From JBGSYN01 sp041750975 (lineage in GTDB: Bacteria > Pseudomonadota > Alphaproteobacteria > Geminicoccales > Geminicoccaceae): a stretch of DNA of 12,878 nucleotides. This document shows, in pieces, positions 1 through 5,997 of the stretch. The translations under genes and the position numbers were made by a program. The notes under the pieces are model-generated. The model made no database searches. It had not been told where the DNA came from and saw only the letters and a program-made list of their open reading frames with translations. The stretch spans positions 1 to 12,878 of the forward strand of contig JBGSYN010000068.1 in the NCBI GenBank assembly GCA_041750975.1. Reading direction: 5' to 3'. Numbering within the stretch: the stretch's first letter is position 1; every line of letters begins with the position of its first letter.

Positions 1-264
1 GATCAGCTCGACGCCGATCCCTCGCTCGCCGCCAATGTGATGCTGGTCCGCTATGAGGATCTTTGTCGGAACGGTGAAACCACCCTGAAACAAATCCTCG
101 ATCACGCCCAACTCGAAATCGCCGACGAGCAAATCCGACAACTCGCCGACCGTCTCAGCGCACCGACCTACTACGCCCCCGACTTCTCCGAAGCCGAACG
201 GCGTGCAATCAAGGATATCACCGGCGAGGTCGAGACCAGATTGGGATATCAGGTCTCCCAGTAG
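1..264 (+). CDS. Sulfotransferase family protein, C-terminal part (5' end outside window)
   Basis: The reading frame is open from base 1 and ends at TAG 262-264, giving about 87 residues. The segment MLVRYEDLCRNGE followed by a helix with TLKQILDHA matches the 'vRYEDL..dp..tl..il' region near the C-terminus of PAPS-dependent sulfotransferases, a segment that follows the core domain. The end (ETRLGYQVSQ) resembles the usual 'lGY' finish of this family. The PAPS-binding P-loop and the catalytic residues would lie upstream of the window, so activity and acceptor (sugar, lipid or protein) cannot be judged. ATG 37 is internal, not a start. The next gene begins 107 bases downstream on the same strand, so co-transcription is possible but not shown. 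Confidence 0.75.
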   Translation, partial: DQLDADPSLAANVMLVRYEDLCRNGETTLKQILDHAQLEIADEQIRQLADRLSAPTYYAPDFSEAERRAIKDITGEVETRLGYQVSQ

Positions 265-370
265 AGGCCGTGATTCCTGGGCATTCGACGTCGCGACTTG
301 GTCGCGGTCAGAACGGTAAACCGATCGACCCTATCCTTCGAATAGGAGGCGACACAACCAGGGTCCTTCA

Positions 371-1099
371 TTGACCGAGCCTCGATCAACACCGGCGAGC
401 AACGATCTGACGATCTACGACAGCGCCGCTTCGCATTGGTGGGCGGGAGAGTCCCGTTGGGTGCGCACCTTGCATAACCTAGTTCCAGGCCGCCTGGATT
501 ATTTCGATCGATTGATCGATTGGCAAGGCAAGGATGTGCTCGATCTCGGCTGCGCCGGTGGCTTTATGGCCGAAGCTTTGGCCAGGCGAGGTGCCCGGGT
601 CACCGGCATCGATCCGGCTAAGCAGGCGATTGCCGCAGCCAAGGCGCATGCGGAAGGATCCGGGCTCGACATCCGCTATGATGTCGGCGTCGCCGAGGCG
701 CTGCCCTATGCCGCGGCCAGCTTCGATGCGGTGGTCTGCGTCGATGTGCTGGAGCATGTGTCCGACCTGAAACGGACGATTGGCGAGACCGCGCGTGTCC
801 TGCGGCCTGGCGGTCAGGTGATGTTCGATACGATCAATCGCAATCCGCTGGCGCAACTCGTTGCTGTCGCGCTCGCCGAGCGCGTTTTACGGCTGCTGCC
901 GAGAGGCACGCACGATCCCGAGCTTTTCATCAAGCCAACCGAGATCCGCCTCCTTCTCGAGCATCATGGCTTCGAGTTGGGCCCCTTTACCGGCCTCGGG
1001 CCACGCGGCCTCGATCGGCGCGGCGACCTCGTTTTTGGTCGTCTGCCAACAACCGCCATTTTGTATATGGGGACAGCCCGAAAACCACTTGCCGCCTGA
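371..1099 (+). CDS. ubiG: UbiG-like SAM-dependent O-methyltransferase
   Basis: This 242-residue protein has the length of UbiG, which methylates ring hydroxyls in ubiquinone synthesis at the membrane face. A class I methyltransferase fold is visible: motif I VLDLGCAGGFMAE (about 56-68), acidic end of strand 2 in TGIDPA (78-83), FDAVVCVDVLEHV (118-130) and LRPGG (144-148). UbiG-type marks include WW near residue 23, a 'GRLDYF' segment (40-45), the INRNP segment (155-159) and PRGTHDPELFIKP (177-189), corresponding to the family's 'NRT...P.GTHdw..Fi.P'. No in-frame ATG or GTG precedes the fold, so TTG 371 is taken as the start. AGGAGG lies at 344-349, about 21 bases away, which is long, so the start is less certain than the product. 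It could be a UbiG paralogue acting on another phenol rather than the housekeeping enzyme; no other ubi gene is adjacent. Confidence 0.8.
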   Translation: MTEPRSTPASNDLTIYDSAASHWWAGESRWVRTLHNLVPGRLDYFDRLIDWQGKDVLDLGCAGGFMAEALARRGARVTGIDPAKQAIAAAKAHAEGSGLDIRYDVGVAEALPYAAASFDAVVCVDVLEHVSDLKRTIGETARVLRPGGQVMFDTINRNPLAQLVAVALAERVLRLLPRGTHDPELFIKPTEIRLLLEHHGFELGPFTGLGPRGLDRRGDLVFGRLPTTAILYMGTARKPLAA

Positions 1100-1231
1100 T
1101 AAATGCCTTGACCTCGGCTGGCTCCCGCCACTCGGTTCCCGCAGGTCGTCGGTATCAATAAGCTCGATAGTTACGGCGTTCGACACTATTGTCCGGGCGG
1201 CATAATCATGACATCTCGGCGGCTTCAATGA

Positions 1232-1498
1232 ATGAGCGTCAAATCGCGTAGCATGGAGATTTTCGCCAGTCCGGGTCTCGCCGAGGAAATCCTCGCGTCC
1301 GGCCGGATCGTCGATGGTGTCGCTAATCCCAACGCCACCCTGCTCTATTGGCTCCATGATCGATACGGCAAGGCGCATCGGAGTCTTGCCGGCGAGGAGC
1401 CGACCCTGCTCGCGGTCCGACCGGATCGGCACCTCGGTTGCCGCAGCACCGAGCCAAACCTCGAGCGACTGCGTTCGTATCTCGACGTGTCGATCTAG
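1232..1498 (+). pseudogene. Remnant of FAD-dependent aromatic monooxygenase (internal deletion)
   Basis: The 88-codon frame joins two parts of one family. Residues 4-30 (KSRSMEIFASPGLAEEILA and following) match the 'vRtmEifr.lGLae.ila.G' segment that follows the FAD-binding GxGxxG loop in PHBH/phenol-hydroxylase-type flavoproteins. Residues about 55-86 (EEPTLLAVRPDRHLGCR then LERLRSYLD) match the extreme C-terminus of the same family ('LvRPDg.vg.R'). The nucleotide-binding start, the middle and the DG motif are absent, so several hundred residues are missing. The junction falls roughly at residues 33-40 (about bases 1328-1351). A TGA at 1229-1231 lies in frame just upstream, so the N-terminus is cut off too. 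I infer a dead gene. The gap at 1100-1231 shows no other recognisable coding sequence. Confidence 0.6.
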
Positions 1499-1507
1499 GG
1501 CCGCGTC

Positions 1508-2284
1508 TTGTCAGGGTCCGCCTCAGATCCATCGCTGCCGCACCAGGTCGACATCATCAACCCGGACGGTTCGAGCGAGTTGATCCTCGTCTGCGAGCAT
1601 GCCTCGAACTTCATACCCTCGACCTTCGGCAATCTCGGCTTGGATGAGGCCGCATTAACGAGCCATATCGCCTGGGATATCGGGGCGCTCGCGGTTGCCC
1701 GGGACCTTTCTGCACGGCTCGACGCACCGCTGATCGCTGCCTCGATTTCCCGGCTGATCTATGACTGCAACCGGCCGCCCGAAGCCCCGACCGCCATTCC
1801 CGAATGCAGCGAGGTCTATCCGATCCCCGGCAATCGCGGCTTGACCGGGGCGCAAAAACAGTCCCGTATCGAGCAGGTTTATGTCCCTTTTCACGATGTA
1901 CTGTGCCGAACGATCGATGAGCGCTTCAGGGCCGGACGCCCGACCATTCTGGTGACGATCCATTCCTTCACCCCCGTCTTCCATGGCCGGAGGCGTTTGG
2001 TCGAAGTCGGTTTCCTGCATGATCGGGATAGTCGGCTGGCCGACGCTCTGCTCTGGTCGTGCGCCGAGGAAGAAGACTTCGTCGTCCGGCGCAACGAGCC
2101 CTATGGCCCCGCGGACGGCGTGACCCACACGCTCAAGGAGCATGCCCTGCAGCCCGGGTTGCTGAACGTCATGATCGAGTTGCGCAACGATCTCATCGCC
2201 GATGCTGCGGGGCAACAAAAACTGACCGCCTGGCTCGCCGCACATCTCTGCACCGCCGTCGCGTCGCTCACGCCAAGAAGCTGA
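1508..2284 (+). CDS. N-formylglutamate amidohydrolase family protein
   Basis: This 258-residue protein belongs to the FGase family (N-formylglutamate deformylase and relatives), predicted cytoplasmic metal-dependent amide hydrolases. Family blocks in order: LVCEHASNFIP (27-37), LGLDEAALTSHIAWDIGA (43-60), SRLIYDCNRP (81-90), PGNRG (107-111), TIHSFTPVF (150-158), NEPYGP (196-201) and HALQPGLLNVMIELRNDLI (212-230). The conserved E30/H31 pair, the H152 segment and the E224/R226 pair are all present, so it looks intact. TTG 1508 is the first start after the in-frame TAG at 1496-1498; the Shine-Dalgarno is weak, so the first 15-20 residues are uncertain. Its stop and the ATG of the TRAP small permease are one base apart, so it is probably translated together with the transporter. 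No hut genes are nearby, so the substrate need not be N-formylglutamate; I infer that it processes what the TRAP system imports. Confidence 0.85.
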   Translation: MSGSASDPSLPHQVDIINPDGSSELILVCEHASNFIPSTFGNLGLDEAALTSHIAWDIGALAVARDLSARLDAPLIAASISRLIYDCNRPPEAPTAIPECSEVYPIPGNRGLTGAQKQSRIEQVYVPFHDVLCRTIDERFRAGRPTILVTIHSFTPVFHGRRRLVEVGFLHDRDSRLADALLWSCAEEEDFVVRRNEPYGPADGVTHTLKEHALQPGLLNVMIELRNDLIADAAGQQKLTAWLAAHLCTAVASLTPRS

Positions 2285-2285
2285 C

Positions 2286-2792
2286 ATGCCGCAAGCCATT
2301 AAGACCTTTGTCCGGACCGTCGACCGGATCAATCGCATCGTCGGGCGCATCACCATGCTCATCATTTTCGTGATGATGGGAATCCTCTTCTATTCCGCTG
2401 TTTCCAAGAGCTTTTTCCTGCCATCGATCTGGACCCTGGAAATGGCGCAGTTCGCCATGGTCGCCTATTATCTGATGGGCGGCGGCTACTCGATGCAGCT
2501 TGGCGAGCACGTGCGCATGGATCTGTTCTACGGCCGCCTCTCCCCGGAAAAGAAGGCTTGGCTCGATGCGTTCACGATCGTCTTCCTGATCTTTTTCCTG
2601 GTGTTCTTGCTCTACGGCGGCATCTCCAGCACCTCCTACTCACTCCACTATGGCGAGCGCAGCTATTCCGCCTGGCGCCCCTATCTTTGGCCGATCAAGA
2701 TCATCTCCTGCATCGGCATCGGCTTGATGTTGCTGCAGGCCGTGGCCGAGTTCTTCAAGGATATCGCCACGATCAGAGGGGCCACGCTCTGA
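2286..2792 (+). CDS. dctQ: TRAP transporter small permease (DctQ family)
   Basis: This 168-residue inner-membrane protein is the small integral subunit of a tripartite ATP-independent periplasmic transporter and pairs with the large permease. Four hydrophobic segments are visible at about 21-40, 53-70, 95-115 and 137-155, the standard DctQ topology. Family marks are IWTLEMAQF (48-56) and GEHVRMDLFYGRL (73-85), corresponding to the usual 'W.eE......G.......HvrvD.l'. The ATG is one base after the preceding stop, and its own stop overlaps the next start (TGATG at 2790-2794), so it sits in the middle of a translationally coupled unit. Family membership is clear; the substrate is set by the binding protein and is not known. 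Confidence 0.92.
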   Translation: MPQAIKTFVRTVDRINRIVGRITMLIIFVMMGILFYSAVSKSFFLPSIWTLEMAQFAMVAYYLMGGGYSMQLGEHVRMDLFYGRLSPEKKAWLDAFTIVFLIFFLVFLLYGGISSTSYSLHYGERSYSAWRPYLWPIKIISCIGIGLMLLQAVAEFFKDIATIRGATL

Positions 2793-4114
2793 TGAGCTAT
2801 GAGATGATCGCCCTTTTGATGTTCGCATCGATGATGCTGATGCTGATGACCGGCCAGCGGGTCTTTGCGGCGGTCGGGTTTGTGGCGGTGGCCGCCGCCT
2901 TGCTGCTGTGGGGCGATGGCGGGTCCGAGATCGCCTTCTCGGCCGCGATGAAGCTGATGAAATGGTATCCGCTGCTGACCCTGCCGCTCTTCATCTACAT
3001 CGGCTACATGCTCTCGGCCTCGGGCATCGCCAACGATCTCTATAAGATGTTCCATGTCTGGTTCGGCTCGCTCAATGGCGGCCTCGCGATCGGCACGATC
3101 CTCTTAATGGTCGTGATCTCGGCGATGAATGGCCTGAGCGTCGCCGGAATGGCGATCGGCACCATGATCGCCCTGCCCGAACTCTTGAAGCGCGGCTACG
3201 ACAAGATCATGGTCACAGGCGTCATCCAGGCCGGAAGCTCGCTCGGCATTCTAGTGCCGCCCAGTGTCGTGCTGGTGCTCTACGGCATGATCGCCCGCCA
3301 GCCCGTCGGCCAGCTCTGGCTTGCCGGTGTTTTTCCGGGCCTGATGATGGCTGGCCTGTTCATGCTCTATGTCGCCATCCGCTGCAGGCTGCAGCCCCGT
3401 CTCGGCCCACCGCTTGCGGCCGACGAGCGCGACATGCCGATGCTCGACAAGCTCAAGCTCCTTTCGGCCGGAATCGTCCCACTGCTGATCTTCGTCGCCA
3501 TGACCGGATTGTTCCTGCTCGGCTACACCAGCCTCGTCGAGAGTGCGGCCGTCGGTGCCGTGGCGGCAACACTCGCAGCCCTCGTCAAGGGCCGCATGAC
3601 CTATGCCGTGATGGAGGAAACGCTTAGGAAAACGCTCGGCATGAGCTGCATGTTCATGTGGATCATTCTGGCCGCCCTCTGCTTCGGTGCGGTATTCGAC
3701 GGCCTCGGCGCGGTGCGGGCGATCGAGGGGTTCTTCATCGGCCAGCTCGAGCTTGGGCCCTGGGAAGTGCTGATCTTGATGCAGCTTTCCTTCATCTTGA
3801 TGGGCACCTTTCTCGACGACACCGCCATGCTGGTGATCGTCGCCCCGCTCTACGTGCCGCTGGTGCAGATCCTGGGCTTCGATCTCGTCTGGTATGGCGT
3901 GCTCTATACGATCACCTGCCAGATCGCCTATATGACGCCGCCCTTCGGCTATAATCTATTTTTGATGCGGGCCATGGCGCCACCCGATATCACACTCATC
4001 GATATCTATCGATCCATCATCCCCTTCGTCATGGTGATGATGGTGGCCCTGGCGCTGGTCATGGCCTTCCCACAGATCGCCCTGTGGCTGCCGCAACAAC
4101 ATTACGGTCAGTGA
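2792..4114 (+). CDS. dctM: TRAP transporter large permease (DctM family)
   Basis: This 440-residue polytopic membrane protein is the sodium- or proton-coupled translocation subunit of the TRAP importer. ATG 2792 overlaps the dctQ stop, giving the normal start MSYEMIALLMFASMM; the frame stays open further upstream, but that part overlaps dctQ in another frame and does not look coding. Conserved stretches include SAMNGLSVAGMAIGT (about 110-124), AGSSLGILVPPSVVLVLYG (about 147-165, the family's 'LGiLIPPS' motif), and LMGTFLDDTAMLVIVAPL in the second half, a repeat of the same type of re-entrant region. Hydrophobic helices run the whole length, with a short polar loop around residues 200-215. No frameshift or missing segment is seen. 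The binding protein follows after 58 bases. Confidence 0.93.
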   Translation: MSYEMIALLMFASMMLMLMTGQRVFAAVGFVAVAAALLLWGDGGSEIAFSAAMKLMKWYPLLTLPLFIYIGYMLSASGIANDLYKMFHVWFGSLNGGLAIGTILLMVVISAMNGLSVAGMAIGTMIALPELLKRGYDKIMVTGVIQAGSSLGILVPPSVVLVLYGMIARQPVGQLWLAGVFPGLMMAGLFMLYVAIRCRLQPRLGPPLAADERDMPMLDKLKLLSAGIVPLLIFVAMTGLFLLGYTSLVESAAVGAVAATLAALVKGRMTYAVMEETLRKTLGMSCMFMWIILAALCFGAVFDGLGAVRAIEGFFIGQLELGPWEVLILMQLSFILMGTFLDDTAMLVIVAPLYVPLVQILGFDLVWYGVLYTITCQIAYMTPPFGYNLFLMRAMAPPDITLIDIYRSIIPFVMVMMVALALVMAFPQIALWLPQQHYGQ

Positions 4115-4172
4115 CGACCGGCAAGCGACGCTCTATGCGTTATCGAACCAACCAAGAGGATGAAAGAGACCA

Positions 4173-5225
4173 ATGACAAAAAGACGCGACATTCTGAAGA
4201 CCACCGGCATTGCTGCAGGGGCCGCAGGCGCCGCAACGCTCGCCGCACCCAGCATCGTCCGCGCCCAATCGCCGATCCGTTGGCGGCTGCAGACTTATGC
4301 CGGCCCTGCCTTGGCCGAGCACGTGATCAAGCCCTCCATCGACGCTTTCAACAAGGTTGCCAATGGCCAAATGGAGATCGAGCTTTATTATGCCGATCAG
4401 CTGGTGCCGACCGGCGAGCTGTTCCGGGCGATGCAGCGCGGCACGATCGACGCCGTGCAAAGCGATGACGATTCGATCGCGGCCCCGGTCGATATCTCCG
4501 TCTTCGGCGGCTACTTTCCCTTCGCCACCCGTTATAGCCTGGACGTACCGGTCCTGTTCAACCAATGGGGCCTGCGGGAGATCTGGGAAGAGGCCTATGG
4601 CGAGATCGAAGGCGTCACCTGGCTCGGCGCCGGCGCCTGGGACCCTTGCCATTTCGCCACCAAGGATCCCATTCGCAGTCTCGCCGACCTGCAAGGCAAG
4701 CGCGTCTTCACCTTCCCGACAGCTGGCCGGTTCCTGACCCGCTTCGGCGTCGTGCCGGTAACCCTGCCCTGGGAAGATATCGAAGTCGCCGTCCAAACCG
4801 GCGAGCTTGACGGCATTGCCTGGTCCGGCATCACCGAAGACTACACGGTGGGCTGGGCAGATGTGACCAGCTACTTCCTCACCAATAATATTTCAGGCGC
4901 CTGGGCCGGTTCCTATTTTGCTAATTCCGAACGCTGGAGCGAACTGCCGGAGCATCTGAAGGAACTGTTCAAACTCTGCATGGATAGCTCCCATTACTAC
5001 CGGCAATACTGGTACTGGGGCGGCGAAGCCGATCTTCGCGTCAACGGCACGAAGATGCAGTTGACGACGATTCCGGACGCCGAATGGGCCACGGTCGAGG
5101 CCGAGGCACGCGTCTTCTGGGACGAGATCGCCGCCGAAAGCGAGCGCAATGCACGGGTCATCGAGATCCTGCGCAAATACAATGAGACCATGGAAAAGGC
5201 AGGAAGGCCCTACCGCTACACCTGA
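4173..5225 (+). CDS. dctP: TRAP transporter substrate-binding protein (DctP family), Tat signal
   Basis: This 350-residue periplasmic receptor delivers solute to the DctQM permease. The N-terminus carries a twin-arginine signal (KRRDILK, R4/R5), a weakly hydrophobic alanine-rich stretch and a likely cut after VRA (residue 31), so it is probably folded before export. The DctP fold is supported by AMQRGTIDAVQSD (86-98), LADLQGKRV (170-178), PWEDIEVAVQTGELDG (199-214) and the C-terminal helices. An ungapped comparison from memory with SiaP/DctP places phenylalanine 179 where the family normally has the carboxylate-binding arginine of 'GlKiRv'; R177 and R186 are close by. The substrate class may therefore differ from C4-dicarboxylates. 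The upstream AAGAGGATGAAAGAG region can supply the Shine-Dalgarno. Binding protein last in the operon is a common TRAP order. Confidence 0.92.
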   Translation: MTKRRDILKTTGIAAGAAGAATLAAPSIVRAQSPIRWRLQTYAGPALAEHVIKPSIDAFNKVANGQMEIELYYADQLVPTGELFRAMQRGTIDAVQSDDDSIAAPVDISVFGGYFPFATRYSLDVPVLFNQWGLREIWEEAYGEIEGVTWLGAGAWDPCHFATKDPIRSLADLQGKRVFTFPTAGRFLTRFGVVPVTLPWEDIEVAVQTGELDGIAWSGITEDYTVGWADVTSYFLTNNISGAWAGSYFANSERWSELPEHLKELFKLCMDSSHYYRQYWYWGGEADLRVNGTKMQLTTIPDAEWATVEAEARVFWDEIAAESERNARVIEILRKYNETMEKAGRPYRYT

Positions 5226-5235
5226 TCTTCCTCGT

Positions 5236-5279
5236 TTTTCCCTGCGCAACTTACAGACTATTCGGGTTGCGCAGGAAAA
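5236..5279. terminator. Stem-loop after dctP, candidate (bidirectional) terminator
   Basis: CCTGCGCAAC (5241-5250) pairs perfectly with GTTGCGCAGG (5266-5275) around a 15-base loop. Past one bulged C (5240), TTTT (5236-5239) can pair with AAAA (5276-5279). The hairpin begins 10 bases after the dctP stop and lies between convergent genes, ending 15 bases before the end of the minus-strand gene. It lacks a clear T-run after the stem on either strand, so it may be a weak intrinsic terminator or a 3'-end stabilising structure rather than a textbook terminator. Confidence 0.55.
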
Positions 5280-5294
5280 TAACCGCTGGTCTTT

Positions 5295-5870
5295 CTAACT
5301 TGGCCAAGACTTGGAGGCAGTAGATCCGCTATCATCGTGCTCTGAAAGATAGATTTGATATGCGGCATCGCCAAATTTGAGAACAATACCCGCTGTCTTC
5401 AGATGCGGTGCAATGGACTGCAGCGGGGCGAAAAAATTTGAGGCGAATTCGAGCCCTTCGACGACCGCTGTAGCGGTGGTCAGGCTGGGTTTGATGACCC
5501 CTTTCCTGTCGGGGTTCGACCATGCATCGAATGTTCGAGCTGACGCGATAACGAATTCGAACCCATCCAATGGAGCCCCAAGTTCACCGAATTGGTCCTT
5601 CAGGAGCGCGGTTCCGGACGTAGCGATGGCGATCAACGCATCTCCGTTTTTCTTCTTATTTTCCTGCTGATGGTGGTGTAGGTCGACCAGCTTCGCTGTG
5701 TGCAGTTTGCCATCATCCGGCAGGTTCCAGACCGACGATTGAACCGCTGGCCGGAGGATATGATCAAGATCCGAAGTCCACGCGACGTCTTGCTTGGTAT
5801 CTGCCGCCAGAGCTTTCATCGTGGATTCGACCCTCGGGTGAAGCATGGAAGAAGTAAGCTGTATGTTCAT
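5295..5870 (-). CDS. Hypothetical protein, unrecognised
   Basis: This 191-residue protein does not match any family I recognise. The start is well supported: AAGAGGA lies about eight bases upstream of the ATG. The N-terminal third is polar. A histidine/lysine-rich linker follows (LHHHQQENKKKNG, 64-76), and then a more hydrophobic C-terminal half with an alanine/threonine-rich stretch (about 79-90), TTATAVVEGLEFASNFFAPL (131-150) and a last possible helix (158-175). There is no obvious signal peptide and no clear transmembrane span. The tail is serine-rich and acidic (SEHDDSGSTAS). Its DNA is less GC-rich than the genes on either side, and it is the only single gene between two transport operons. 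Both point to acquired or fast-evolving DNA, but this is inference. That it is a real gene rests on the Shine-Dalgarno, uninterrupted length and its place between a hairpin and an AT-rich upstream region. Confidence 0.6.
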   Translation of the reverse strand: MNIQLTSSMLHPRVESTMKALAADTKQDVAWTSDLDHILRPAVQSSVWNLPDDGKLHTAKLVDLHHHQQENKKKNGDALIAIATSGTALLKDQFGELGAPLDGFEFVIASARTFDAWSNPDRKGVIKPSLTTATAVVEGLEFASNFFAPLQSIAPHLKTAGIVLKFGDAAYQIYLSEHDDSGSTASKSWPS

Positions 5871-5997
5871 GTCGCGATCCTCTTATTTACTACCGGCAAC
5901 GCACAATATTTTGTGTTTCGATCGTACAGACCAAATAATGAACGCAATAACGCATAATATTAGCATCCTCAATATTCTCAGCTCGCAAGTGCGTACC
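5871..5997 (-). promoter_or_regulatory. AT-rich upstream region of the orphan gene with an inverted repeat
   Basis: These 127 bases separate the end of the peptide ABC operon from the orphan gene and are much richer in A and T than the rest of the window. AATATT occurs three times (5905-5910, 5956-5961, 5971-5976). CACAA (5902-5906) and TTGTG (5911-5915) form an inverted repeat with a four-base centre, 32 bases upstream of the orphan start, a suitable place for an operator. No convincing -35/-10 pair stands out, so the promoter itself is not placed. The Shine-Dalgarno AAGAGGA of the gene is at the proximal end. Confidence 0.4.

Noticed and set aside
292..306. CGCGAC-TTG-GTCGCG short hairpin after the sulfotransferase gene
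   Set aside because: The stem is only six pairs with a three-base loop and no T-run, and is common by chance in GC-rich DNA.
887..1432. A 181-codon minus-strand open frame across the end of the methyltransferase
   Set aside because: It runs antisense through the C-terminus of the UbiG-like gene and the monooxygenase remnant, both supported by family motifs.
2558..2791. Upstream extension of the dctM frame
   Set aside because: It overlaps dctQ in another frame, and the translation (arginine and histidine-rich) is not membrane-like. The TGATG overlap start at 2792 is the normal arrangement.
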